A stretch of DNA of 64,000 nucleotides from Jaltomata sinuosa (lineage: Eukaryota > Streptophyta > Magnoliopsida > Solanales > Solanaceae): positions 1-64,000 of the forward strand of contig QJPP01000665.1 of NCBI GenBank assembly GCA_003996215.1. Direction: 5' to 3'. Every line of letters begins with the position of its first letter. Position 1 is the stretch's first letter. The position numbers and the translations under genes are program-made. Below the pieces are notes generated by a model. That model worked only from the letters and a program-made list of their open reading frames with translations. It was not told the origin of the DNA and did not search any database. This document shows positions 48,531 through 58,975 of the stretch, one piece after another.

Positions 48531-49598
48531 TAATTCAACTAGGTTCTAACCTTATTGTTTGCAACTAACTTATTTGACTAACTATTCGGATTGTAATAAT
48601 TAGTAACATTATTGCTTTCCTTACTTGTTTACTTTTTCGCAAAATATAAACTATTCATGGCATCTTCCACCTCCCTTGGCAAAGCATTAGATTGAATTAG
48701 GGATGAAAAGGTGATTACACAAGTATTTGCGGTCGTTCTTAACAAAACACACAATTTTCAAAATATACAAGTGAAGTAGTTGACCCACGATCGGTTAAAG
48801 GTCACTTGTTGTTTTAGCCTGGTTATCCGCTTGGGTTCCCGGTCAATTTTGAAACCTATTCTAGAAACCCAGGATAGAGCAAAAACAAATCCTGAAATAG
48901 GCATTGACCTCAGACGTCTTAATATCCAAGGGATATTAAGTCCATTAGTAAGACCACCTTGTGTTCGAAAAGACCCACGGCTCGAAAGAACAATCATCTC
49001 CTATGTGTTCAATTAAAGGATATGATGCCGTGTTGTATGAACCATTGTCCCTCGAGATTGGGATACATTTAGATAGTCTTTTATTTTGAAGATTGTCATC
49101 CAAAAGGCATTCGGAATTTTCAAGAAGTTTGAGAACGAAAGACCAACCATGGCGGCCTAGTTTAGGATTGTACCCCTGCGTGGGACTGATTTTGATGTAC
49201 ATTCCTTTTTCCTGAAATTTTGTACCCCCCATTTCATTTAACCAATATGTATAAATATATTTTGGGGCAATGGAACGTTTACAATGACATACACATCCTT
49301 CAATTCGTTAAGCCTACCTTTGGCATAAAAAGGTCACATATTCGTATAGGACGTGCTATGAACTGTTACGTGATATAATTGTCTTACGTGTTTACGTGTG
49401 TTGCTTTAATCAAGGATAAATTGGTCCATTCCCTTTTTTCAACAAATTTTTAGAACACCGTAAGCAAAATATAAAGTCCACTATACAAAGTCCGACCAAA
49501 ATTACTCCTCAAGTTTCTCAAGTTTCCCAGAAAATCCAAAATCCCTTCAAAACACGCCTAAGAACTTATATCCTGTCTCTCAGGAAGGTTAACTTACC
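48531..49598 (+). other. Element O: 5' leader
   Basis: Non-coding by appearance; the frames at 48758-49232 on both strands are short and uncharacteristic. It contains a run of mixed composition ending in CTCAGGAAGGTTAACTTACC just before the ORF at 49599. Confidence 0.6.
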
Positions 49599-50560
49599 AT
49601 GGACACCGAAGAAGCAATGCGCAAGAGAATGGAAGATATTGACCAGGAAATCAACGAAGTGAAGGAGTAAATCAAGGAAACTAAACAAGTAGAGGAAAAA
49701 TTGGTAGCCAGGTCTGCAGAAGTGGATAAAGAGATAGCCCTTATGAAAGAAAAGATGGCCAACATTGACACAAGGATAACCCAAACATAAGAAATGATTA
49801 ACCAAATGGATCGAAAGTACTAATTAACGCTTAAGAGGTCGGCATCAGTCATAGGGAATAATGAAGAATCCGTGGGAGAAAACTGTGAACAGATCTAGAC
49901 TTTTAACCGAGTCTCAGACTATTGGGTTAACATTAGGGACGACCCTGTCTGGCCGATTCGGTTTAAGACCATAAAAGGAAAGATCACTCTCAAAGCTCAC
50001 GTACGGGCGAACGTCCAAAGGCCCAGAATTGTTACATGCCCAGTCATCTTCCTAGCTCTGAAGATGAAAGGAATCCTTCAACCTGATCAAACCCCAGGTT
50101 ATAGGTATAACCCTAGAGATGAACAAAAGAGGTGTGCTAATCACCCGCGCCAAAGGGGGCATACCACCAATGAGTGCATCATGTTAAGGGTCAGAATTCA
50201 TGAAATGATTAACAGTGGGTAAATCAGCCACATGTGGGTTCCTCACTCTCTACTAATTTGTGATAAGGTACCGGGAATGCCAATCCCCCATAATACCCTG
50301 ATCCGTCAATATGACTTCACTATGTTTTATGACACATACCTCGATATCTACTTCAAACTAGTCCACGCTGGTATCATTGAGCCAATTGAAAAGAGGGCAG
50401 GAAAAATGTCCCGAGCTTGGCACAGTTGCAAGGAAATATGCCTCTACCATGCTGGAGCAGGGGGCATGACATAGAGAATTATCGCACTTTCAGGATTGAC
50501 CTCGAAGATCTCATAGATGCAGGGAGGATTTAGATTGAGTTTCCCCCGTGTTATCCTTAA
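49599..50560 (+). pseudogene. Element O: extra ORF before gag, coiled coil plus two CHHC knuckles
   Basis: One frame runs from ATG 49599 to 50475, interrupted by stops at 49668, 49788, 49821, 49896 and 50220. The first 65 codons are a charged coiled coil (RKRMEDIDQEINEVKE). A middle part reads DPVWPIRFKTIKGKITL. At 50133-50177 is CANHPRQRGHTTNEC, an intact C-X2-H-X5-H-X4-C knuckle. A stretch DFTMFYDTYLDIYFKLVHAGIIEPIEK follows, then at 50439-50482 a second knuckle CLYHAGAGG-H, with one base deleted and last Cys changed to Tyr, leading to DLEDLIDAGRI. Ogre elements carry an ORF of unknown function at this place. The knuckles suggest nucleic-acid binding. Confidence 0.7.
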
Positions 50561-51178
50561 AGGAAAGGATCGAGAAGAGTCCAGAAGATTCGTCACAATC
50601 CAAAGAAGCTTTAAAAGTAGCAAAGCTATTGTAGTTATTTTCTTTTGTCGTCTTGTATTTACTTTTCCATTGTAATCAAGTGATAGTGGAAGAAATGAAA
50701 TGAAATGAAATATATCCCTTTTACCCCTCAAACTACGTAGGGCCTAAATTCTCCTTCGTGAGATACGTAGGCAGCCTTCAAGGCCCGGCCCCTATCCTTA
50801 TCAAAATTTTCACTTCCCCACCTCGATGGAGATACCAAAGAATTCAAAAGACACATCAAGTGCTACAGGACAAGCATCAGAAGATGAAGACTCGACAAAT
50901 CAAATCTCTTGATAAAGTCTACCTACCCAAAATTGATAGGCAAATTCCTGTCCATCGAACCTTCGAGTCAATAACCCCGTGGATCAATTTGCCTTGATGA
51001 AAAGCAGCTTTATGTGTTTATTGCAATTTTTACGTGTTTATCTTCAGTCAGATATCTTGTATTGTTTATCATTGACGAGATCTAACATATCAGTCTTTGA
51101 GTTGTTTTTACTTCAATAGGTAATAGAAACTGATATGTGTTGATAAAACTGGCTGAACATCCCTACTTCACCCGCTCA
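50561..51178 (+). other. Element O: spacer between extra ORF and gag
   Basis: Non-coding. It holds one copy of the AACTACG ... GATACGTAGGCAGCC motif at 50731-50776. A stretch near 50870-50990 reads on without a recognisable domain. Confidence 0.55.
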
Positions 51179-53128
51179 ATGGCACAAATAGATTCCTCAT
51201 CTAACCCTCGCTTTTCTAAGGGGAAAATGACTGACAGTGAGGAAGAAAATATTTTGACTATGAGAGACAACGTTATTGCTGAACAAAGCAAAATAATTAC
51301 AGAGCTTGCAAAAAAAGCTAGAGAAAATGCAAGAAGAGGTGCAGAAAGCCAAGGATATGGCTAGCTTGGCTATTGCTGGTAACACTTCGACTCTGGGTAA
51401 CTCCCAGCCTCCTCTCCAAATCCCTCCACTCAATACCCCATTAACTAAGAACCACCCAGGGAATATCCCTCCTGCCTCCGCACCTAGACCTTCCAACGAA
51501 CATCTCTCCACTAATCCTCCCTATATTGGGTCCTCATATCAAATCCATACTCCTCATATCCAGCACACTAACCAGAGTAACAACCCAAGTGCTTACATTC
51601 CACAAAATCTCCCTCCAAATTACCAGAATACGCCACCAAACACCTACAACTCCCAGAATAACCATCCCAATGTCACTAACCCACATAACTATACCCCCAC
51701 ATATCCAAATACCATTCCATATGTCCAGCCTCCGCCTTTCCAGAACATGCCACCTACCACTTTCACGCTATGGTAGAACCATACACCGCCCTCCCAGAAA
51801 GCTCCAAGCTTGACCACTACGAGGATAAAGAGAAAGAGTTGAGGGCCACAGAGAAAAAGCATGATTATGACGTGGCACAAATGAAAGAGGATATAGCAAG
51901 GATCAAGGAGTTTCAAGGCTCGTCCTATGAAAAGGGCTATGACTACGACGATCTCTTTATCCATCCGAAAATGGACCTTCCAAACGGATTCAAGATTCCC
52001 AAGTTTGAGACCTTCAAAGGTGTTGGGAATCTCGAGGCTTATTTGAGAAGCTATTGTGACCAAATGGTCAGTGCACAGAAGAACGATGCTCTGTTAATGT
52101 GGTTGTTCAGCCAATGTCCGAGCGAAGAGGCTTTGGAATGGCTCACCTCGTAGGAATTGAAGAAGTGGTCTAAGTGGAGTGATCTAGCTAAAGACTTCGC
52201 TCAAAGGTTCACATATAACATGGAAGTTGTCCTGGATCAATACTCTCTAGGTCGCATCAAGCAGAAATCAAATGAGGACTTCCGAGATTATACCTATCGG
52301 TGGAGAAAGGAAGCGGCAAGAGTTCGGCCTCCTATGACCGAAGAAGAGACAATCACAGTGTTTATGCGCTCTCAAGAGTCGGAGTTCTACGACAAAATGA
52401 TATCAGCAGTAAAAGAGAAATTTGTCGATCTAGTTAAGATTGGTGAAATTGTCGAAGAGGGTCTTCGTAGCGGCAAGATTACCAAAGCTTTGGCATCCTC
52501 AGGATCGGCAGAATTTCCCAAGAAAAAGAGGGAAGAGGTGTCTTTGGTATCCTCCAGTCCTAGACCGAGATTGCGGAAGCCCTTTGGATCCAACTATAAA
52601 AAAGCACTTGTTACAACGACCCCTCTCCTAGCTTCACAAAATCCTCAACTGATTTACTATACTCAGCCTATTTACCAAGCTCCACAACTAAACGTGCAGC
52701 CCATATACCAAGCTTCACAACCAAATGTGCGGCCCATATACCAAGCTCCACAACCAAACGTGCAACCCATATACCAAGCTCCACAACCAAATATGCAACC
52801 CACTTACCAACCTCCTCTCCAAAACTACCAAGTGTATTAGAAGGCTCCCGAGAACTAGAATAATTGCCAGGTTCCTCCTCCTGTCGATACTAATCTCTCT
52901 CCTCCAAATTTAGGAAAGAAAGCTCCTCAGACTTTCACCCAGTTGGCTGAAACCAGAGCTCAGTTATATGAGGGATTGAAGGGTGCTGGATTTATCCAGC
53001 CCATACAACCTAAACCAAGCAATCCTGACTCTCGTTTCTTCAGGGCTGACCGATATTATGCTTATCATTTTGGAGGAGTTGGGCATGATACCTAAGATTG
53101 CATTAATCTGAGGCACAAAATTCAGGAT
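51179..53128 (+). pseudogene. Element O: broken gag
   Basis: ATG at 51179 follows HPYFTRS-like codons. A coiled-coil segment (51237-51360), a Pro/Asn-rich linker rich in PPNYQNTPPNTYNSQNN (51540-51770, read in another frame between two compensating indels), then the capsid: NGFKIPKFETFKGVGNLEAY, QCPSEEALEWLTS, KDFAQRFTYNMEVVLDQYSL, NEDFRDYTYRWRKEAARVRP. The motif set is that of Ogre/Tat gag. A run of five 11-residue repeats (52667-52812) and a CHHC knuckle with first Cys lost (YAYHFGGVGHDT*DC, 53057-53101) complete it. TAG at 52151, 52838 and 52856 and TAA at 53093 break it. Confidence 0.88.
52667..52812 (+). repeat. 33-bp in-frame repeat, 11-residue units, in gag of element O
   Basis: The unit PIYQAPQPNVQ is repeated about 4.4 times, with variants PIYQAPQLNVQ, PIYQASQPNVR, PIYQAPQPNMQ and PTYQPP. 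Every step is exactly 33 bases, so the frame is kept. Confidence 0.95.
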
Positions 53129-53830
53129 TTGATTGATCAAAGAGTGGTCACACTACAAACAGCATCGGCCAATATTAATAATAATCCGCTCCTGAATCAC
53201 AGAGGAGCCATTGTTAACATGATAGAGGTCGATGAAGAATGGGTTGTGGGCAAGTTAATAGTGCCGGTTAGCCTTAAAAGGCAGGAAATGCCAAAAAAAA
53301 CTATAAATACTTTGAGTATTGCTGATCTACCCTTTGAAGGGTTAATGCGCAACAAGGCCTTGCACGTCACTATTAAATGTCAAAAAAAGATTACAAATAG
53401 AGTTTTGATTGACGATGGTTCGGGTCTGAATATTTTCTCACTATCCACACTCACTCAGCTAGACTATGATCCGGTAAAGGTTTGCCAGAGCAGGATCAAC
53501 GTGAGAGCCTTCGATAAGGGTCAAAGAGACACTATCGGAAAGGTCAGTTTGCATATTTAGATGGGACCCACTGAGTTCCAGGTAGAATTCCAAGTCATGG
53601 ATATTACCACCGGCTACAACTTGCTTTTGGAAATACCATGGATCCACAAAGCTGGAGCCATGCCCTCAACTTTTCATCAAATGGTAAAGTTCACCTGGGA
53701 AGAACGTGAGGTGGTGATCCACAGTGAAGGGAGTCACCTATCCCGCCCTAATAGTTGTGTCCCTGTGACTAAAGATGTCCCAAAGGGGAGCAATTTCTAC
53801 ATAGTAGAGATCGTAAATGCCACCGGATAG
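53129..53830 (+). pseudogene. Element O: aspartic protease
   Basis: Same frame as gag. The active site reads VLIDDGSGLNI near 53403-53435 (Asp-Asp-Gly-Ser form, as usual in Ogre), followed by FDKGQRDTIGKVSLHI, a TAG at 53558 (CAG to TAG), then FQVEFQVMDITTGYNLLLEIPWIHKAGAMP, the flap-to-C-terminal hallmark with the normal LLGRPWIH changed to LLEIPWIH. Apart from the TAG and that Gly it looks intact. It ends in NFYIVEIVNATG. Confidence 0.85.
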
Positions 53831-54597
53831 GATCTTGATCCTCAAATTTCCATGCTACTCATTTATAAAATGCTCGCGACCACGCTGCTGAGAAGCGAAC
53901 ACGAGCAAGGCTTAAGGACGGCAAAGAATTTCTTACGGTATGACTAAGCCCATAAGCATTCCCAGACAGCTGACCAGGCATGGATTAGGGTACATGGCCC
54001 GAGATGACAAAACAAGCATCAAAGAGAAGAAATAATCGGTACCGCCTAAGCCACTCTCTCACTTATATCAGTCATTTCCAATGCGTATCGGTCCTCCAAG
54101 CGATAGGTTAGAGGATGTAATAGGGAAGCTATTTGAGGAATGCGATGCTATAACAAAAGAAATACCCAAGGCATCCATGATCGGGGATGCCAAGCCTGGC
54201 AAAAAGTTATAGAATTAGGTCGCAACTCCCCTCGTGACTCTTCGCTTGGCTGGGTAGACAAAGATTCTATTTTATGAAAATTGATGTTGGTCCAGATGAG
54301 GCTCTGTGACCCACTTTTTATGTTTTCAATTTTCTCATACTGTTTTATCGCTTTCCAAAAGGCACAGACCAGCATTCATGCGGGTTATAGCCATAGTTTG
54401 TGAATCCTTTCGGATTTCAATGAAAGCCTCTTTATTTTGAAAACATTTACTTTTCGAAATTATTTATGTTTACTTGTTATTATCTGACTTGTTTTGTTTT
54501 GGTTTTAGTAATAATAAGTTAAAACCTGCCACTGTCATGTCATATCAAGAGCTTAACGAACAAACTAAGCTAGACGATAATGACTTTTAAGGGTATG
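53831..54597 (+). pseudogene. Element O: protease-RT spacer, decayed
   Basis: Fragments in shifting frames read HEQGLRTAKNFL, GLGYMARDDKTSIKEKK and SFPMRIGPPSDRLEDVIGKL, the linker text found between protease and RT in Ogre-type polyproteins. 54300-54540 is AT-rich and may correspond to the intron known from Ogre elements, but no clear splice pair is seen. Confidence 0.45.
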
Positions 54598-54885
54598 TTG
54601 AAGAAATCATGGTCCTGGAATGAACAACCGAGAAGACCAAAACCTTTGAAGATCAAGAAAGGCCCCACCTAAAAGGGTTTGAGATGGTCAATCTGGGAGG
54701 CAACGGTCAAGTTAAAGAAATCAACATCGGTGTTCATTTGTCAAAAGTGCAAAAGAAAGAACTTATCAGTCTGCTCAAGCCATACATCGACATCTTTGAC
54801 TGGTCCTACAATAATAGGATGAGAACGAGCACAAATATTATCTCCCAAAATTTATTGGTCAATCCAGAATTCAATCCATAGAATG
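54598..54885 (+). pseudogene. Element O: N-terminal stump of reverse transcriptase
   Basis: The frame at 54684 reads MVNLGGNGQVKEINIGVHLS then KKELISLLKPYIDIFDWSYN, the conserved lead-in to RT of Ogre/Tat elements (LL..Y.D.FAWSY). Only SQNLLVNPEFNP follows before the frame ends. None of the RT catalytic motifs is present. Confidence 0.75.
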
Positions 54886-55060
54886 GACAGTTAATCTTTC
54901 CCTCCCATGAGACAAAGGAAAATTTGCACCAAATTGGCAAAGACTGTACATCATCTAAAAAGTGCTATCTGAAGGAGATTTAATTTTGTCTGAGATGGAT
55001 GATCAAGTATGGCCCAAGCCTATATCAACTCCGACGCTACAAAGGGATACTACGCCTAAA
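54886..55060 (+). pseudogene. Element O: C-terminal end of integrase after an internal deletion
   Basis: About 50 bases after the RT stump the sequence reads HQIGKDCTSSK then, in a shifted frame, KVLSEGDLILSEMDDQVWPK and PISTPTLQR. This corresponds to the last residues of Ogre polyproteins (YxVxKVLSGGALILSDMDG.xWPKPINxDxLKRY). So RT, RNase H and the integrase core, several kilobases in a complete element, are missing between about 54890 and 54940. Confidence 0.65.
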
Positions 55061-55454
55061 GATGGCTTCTTTTCCTTCTATTTTTTCCTGTAATCGCATT
55101 TTTTGATTGTAATCGTTTTGCACTTAGTAATAGCTCAAAATATCCCTATCCTCTATCTACAAACTACGTCTGACCTGAATTCTCAAGAGTGAGATACGTA
55201 GGCGGCCTGTGTCAGCTTCGGTCAACCCCTTAGGAAAATCTATATTTCCCCTTTATCTTGAACTACGTTTGACCTGAATTCTCAAGAATGAGATACGTCG
55301 GTGGCCTTTGTTGGCCTCGGTCATCCCTTTATCTATTTCTAATTTTCTCTCACTATGAGTGTGGGAACTATATTTGACCTGATTCCTGCCTCAACGGGAT
55401 ACGTAGGCGCCACAACAGCTCGGTCATATCACCTAGAAAATGAAAACTGGGGCA

Positions 55455-55484
55455 GAATTTTTGAGAAAGGAATCTCAAAAATTC
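55455..55484 (+). other. Hairpin, 12-bp perfect stem
   Basis: GAATTTTTGAGA and TCTCAAAAATTC pair over twelve bases around a six-base loop AAGGAA. Confidence 0.8.
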
Positions 55485-55636
55485 AAAAAGGCGAAGATTG
55501 TCCTCCAAGCAAGCAGGAATACAGAATGTGCCGAAGAGCAACCAAAATGAATATCGAGAAAGAGTCTCGTAATCCCCACAGAGTCTCAAGTCCCTTGCCA
55601 ATGGAATGAGATTCATTGCAAACCTTAACTGAGGCA

Positions 55637-55664
55637 GAAATTTTGAGGAAGACCTCAAAATTTC
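55637..55664 (+). other. Hairpin, 12-bp perfect stem
   Basis: GAAATTTTGAGG and CCTCAAAATTTC pair over twelve bases around the loop AAGA. Both hairpins follow ACTG(G/A)GGCA, so they are diverged copies of one unit with compensating stem changes. Confidence 0.8.
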
Positions 55665-56767
55665 CACCAAGCTTCATTCAAGAGTTCAAAATTAAACTCC
55701 GAAGAATTCTCCAACACTGAGAGATCAGAGTCTACTTCAAAAAAATCCCCAGTCTGAGGTGGATTAATCCCAGCTGCGACAGATTTCTTGAAAAATATTT
55801 CAAACTCCTAGCTAGTACGATAAAGGATCTTAAGAGTCCGCCAGCAGTATGTCAAAAATGTCAAGGCCTCGAATAAAGGAAATTCGTTGAGCTAGCACAT
55901 GACATGACGGGCAGAGACTTTTTCAAACTATCCTTTTTTTTCAAAATTCTTTGTTTTTCAAAGAACTTGTTTGAAAAATCTTTACAATCATATTAGTTTT
56001 ACTCCTTTATAATTTGACTTAGTCTTATGTCTACCGTGACCCGGGGAATCAAAGATGATGAGTACCCAAGAGTGGAAAGCACCCATAAAAGACAAAACAA
56101 AGAGCAGAAGATCGAAAGAGATCAACACAGATCAGTTTCACCAAAAACTAACAATTTTTCTATGGATGCAGGTTGTCCTAAAAAGTATGTTAGAAATCAA
56201 TGAAAGCCCATCATTAGCTAACACGTTCAAAAGAAATGCAACAAGACCAGATGCCTCAAACTTGGCAATAAAAGCCAAAACGGTGGGAAGGAGCCAAAAA
56301 AGGCAAAAGTCCCTGGAACGGGCAAATCTCTTGTAGTTCGCAGAAACTACTAAGATAAAGAGAGATCGACAGCATCCTCGAGTCCCCAAGAAGACTAGGA
56401 CATTTTGGGTCAACTTCAATTGGAACACCAAATAAGAGATCGGCGACATTCTCTGCCAATCCCCAGCAAGTCAGGAATCACCACGAACATACGATGTTCG
56501 AAAATGGTACTTATGGTTGTCCCCAAAAATGGGCACGACCATTTTATTCACATTTGAAATGAAAGTTATTTTGATTAGCTTCATAGACGTTGTTTTTAAA
56601 GTTTTTCAAGTTTGACTGTGGTATCTAGTAAAAGCAATGTCGTGTCTACTAATTATTTGCCTTAAGCACAGGTACACACAAAGTAGTCAACAAAACAACG
56701 TAAAAACCAAAGGTAATGTTTTCTGCAACTTCCACACATACCATCGCATGATCATCCACACCATTAT

Positions 56768-56927
56768 CATATTTGCATATCGAGAGGACCATGCCAAGAG
56801 GGCCATGTCATATTTGAATGTCAAGAGGACCATGCCAAGAGGGCCATGTCATACTTGCATGTCAAGAGGACCATGCCAAGAAGGCCATGTCATATTCGCA
56901 TGTCAAGAGGGCCATGTCAAGAGGACC
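56768..56927 (+). repeat. Tandem array 1 in element O: 41-bp unit, 3.9 copies
   Basis: CATATTTGCATRTC, AAGAGGACC, ATGCCAAGAGGGCCATGT repeat with a constant 41-base step from 56768. The last copy shortens to GGCCATGTCAAGAGGACC and runs into ATCATCATCATCA. Because 41 is not a multiple of three the frames through it are accidental. Confidence 0.93.
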
Positions 56928-57054
56928 ATCATCATCATCATTAAATACCACAGATACATTTGCTATGAGTATTATGTCCCTCTACCGGCCGGTTTCAAAG
57001 AGGATGACATTCAGAGACGTCCTTAAGTCTAACTGGCTTCACGGGATCGACCTA

Positions 57055-57700
57055 AGAGCATATCTATATCCAAGATCGCGTAAGACGACAGAGTCTAACA
57101 TTGAGGATATTTTCATTTGCATATTTATGCCGCAAATATTTATGCCGCAAATATTTATGCATCCTTATCATTATGCCAAGTTTGGCATTCAGCATATTTA
57201 TATCCGATATTGCGTGAGATGGAGGAGTCTAACATTGAGGGTATATTTGCTTTATTATCATTATTATGCTAAGTCTGGCATTCAGCATATTTATATCCAA
57301 TATCGCGTGAGATGGAGAAGTCTAACGTTGAGGGTATATTTGCTCCTTTATTATGCCAAGTCTGGCATTCAGCATATTTATATCCGATATCGCGTGAGAT
57401 GGAGAAGCCTGACATTGAGGATATATTTGCTTCATTGTTATTATTATGCCAAGTCTGGCATTCAGCATATTATACCCGATATTGCGTGAGACGGAGGAGT
57501 TTGATGTTGAGGATGTATTTGCTTCCTTATTATTATGTCAAGCCTGGCATCTTTATATCCGATATCGAGTGAGACGCTAGAGTTTAACGTTGAGGATATT
57601 ATTATTATCTGGCCAAGTTTGGTATCCAGCATATTCATATCCGATATCGCGTAAGACGGTGGAGTCTTAGATCGAGGATATTTATGCACCCTTATTAGAG
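57055..57700 (+). repeat. Tandem array 2 in element O: 82-93-bp unit, 7 copies
   Basis: The phrase GCGTRAGAYGG follows TATATCCGATAT in each unit and starts at 57079, 57212, 57305, 57392, 57484, 57567 and 57649. Each unit also holds GCCAAGTCTGGCATTCAGCA and ACATTGAGGATATATTTGC. The first step is longer (133) because GCCGCAAATATTTAT is itself repeated there. The 223-codon frame across it is a by-product. Confidence 0.93.
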
Positions 57701-57894
57701 ACAATGAAGTCTCACTCTGAAGTATGCTTATAAATACAAAAGCATCAATCGCCAGAAGATGCAGCTATATTTGATTGTGTGGCAAAGGTCTTGTCACCCC
57801 AATAATCAAATACTGCTTGTCGTCAAGGTCAAAAGCATATAGTCTGAGGGATGTCTCTAAGACGCCATCCAAATCCAACGATGAACCAGATTTC

Positions 57895-58395
57895 TCAAAG
57901 TTGGAAGGCCAAAGGTCGTCTGTAAGCCACAGCGATGTTTGAAACTGGATAGTGTGCAAGATTGCCCAAAACCTTGACAGACTAAGAGTTATTTGTAAGA
58001 CACAGCGATATCTGAAATCGGATAGTGTGCAAGATCACCTAAAGATTGAAAGTTCAAGGGTAATACGTAAGTCGCAACAATATTCGTAATTGGACAAAGT
58101 GCAAGACTACCAAAAAATTGACAGTCCAAGGGTTATCTATAAGCCACGACATATCCACGTTGATATTGTGCAGGATTACCCAAAAACTGGCAATTTGAAG
58201 GATATTTGTAAGCCGCTTCTTTCCAAAGTCAGATGATGTGCAAGATTACTCGAAGTTGACAAGTTAAAGGCATTTGTAAGCCATCTCTATCCAAAGTGGG
58301 ATGATGTACTAGATTACCCAAAGCCTGACAAGTCAGGGAATATCTATTAGTCACGTCGATACGGATGATGCATAAGATTTATCCCAAAGGCATAT
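57895..58395 (+). repeat. Tandem array 3 in element O: 63-73-bp unit, 7 copies
   Basis: The phrase GTGCAAGAT with TTACCCAAA after it starts at 57954, 58027, 58099, 58168, 58238, 58306 and about 58369. Units share TGTAAGCCAC upstream. Copies are more diverged than in arrays 1 and 2 and the step shrinks steadily from 73 to 63. Confidence 0.85.
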
Positions 58396-58620
58396 GCAAA
58401 CGACCCCTACCAGTAACCACGAAGGTTATCACGTTCAAGAGAACGCCGCAAACGGTTGCAAGGACCGTCATGACAAACACTACAAAGCTAGTCATACTCA
58501 AAAACTGCCATGAAGGCAATCCCGTCTGATAGCTGCGATGGCTATCACATTCTTATCATGAAAGTTGCTATTTCCTAAGACAGAGACAGGAAAAGATGAC
58601 ATTTGATTCAAAAAGCAACC
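58396..58620 (+). other. Element O: spacer between arrays 3 and 4
   Basis: Contains paired words such as AAGGTTATCACGTTC and ATGGCTATCACATTC and GCAAGGACCGTCATGA and GCCATGAAGGCAATCC, hinting at an older, decayed repeat. No frame. Confidence 0.4.
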
Positions 58621-58975
58621 AAACGGGAAAAAATGAGGTACAAAGTTATCTTTCCCTATTGAATTACTTTACTACTAACCATTTTGTTTCAAATATTACT
58701 GAGAACATCCAAGAGGATGGAAATATTGAATCAGAATGACAGGTACAAAAATACGTCAAAAGACGTCACAACACAGGATTCGAACGTAACCCAAGCATGA
58801 GGTATGATAAAGAAAACTACATCTCCAAATGGAATTATGTTATTACTAACCATTTTATTTTGAGATGTTGTCGAGAGCATCCGAGAAGGATGAAATTCTC
58901 AAAGCAAAACCACAGGTGCGGACTACATCAAAAAGGACGCATCACAACATAGAACTTTTTCTTAGCAGCGAACTG
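58621..58975 (+). repeat. Tandem array 4 in element O: about 171-bp unit, 2 copies
   Basis: TACTAACCATTTTGTTTCA, GAGAACATCCAAGAGGATGG and GGTACAAAAATACGTC in the first copy match TACTAACCATTTTATTTTG, GAGAGCATCCGAGAAGGATG and GGTGCGGACTACATC in the second. The anchor TAACCATTTT is at 58676 and 58847. Confidence 0.8.

Larger units (their letters stand above)
55061..56767 (+). other. Element O: 3' untranslated region, first part
   Basis: No coding frame. Three copies of the AACTACG ... GATACGTAGGC motif lie at 55161-55232, 55261-55330 and 55366-55426. Two strong hairpins lie at 55455-55484 and 55637-55664. The rest (55680-56760) shows scattered purine-rich words and frames on both strands without domain. 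Confidence 0.7.

Noticed and set aside
49566..49805. Minus-strand ORF rich in Phe and Leu
   Set aside because: It is the antisense of the Glu/Lys-rich coiled coil in O's extra ORF.
56818..57489. 223-codon ORF with internal repeats
   Set aside because: It spans tandem arrays 1 and 2 whose unit lengths are not multiples of three; frame openness is due to repeat composition and it lies in an untranslated region.
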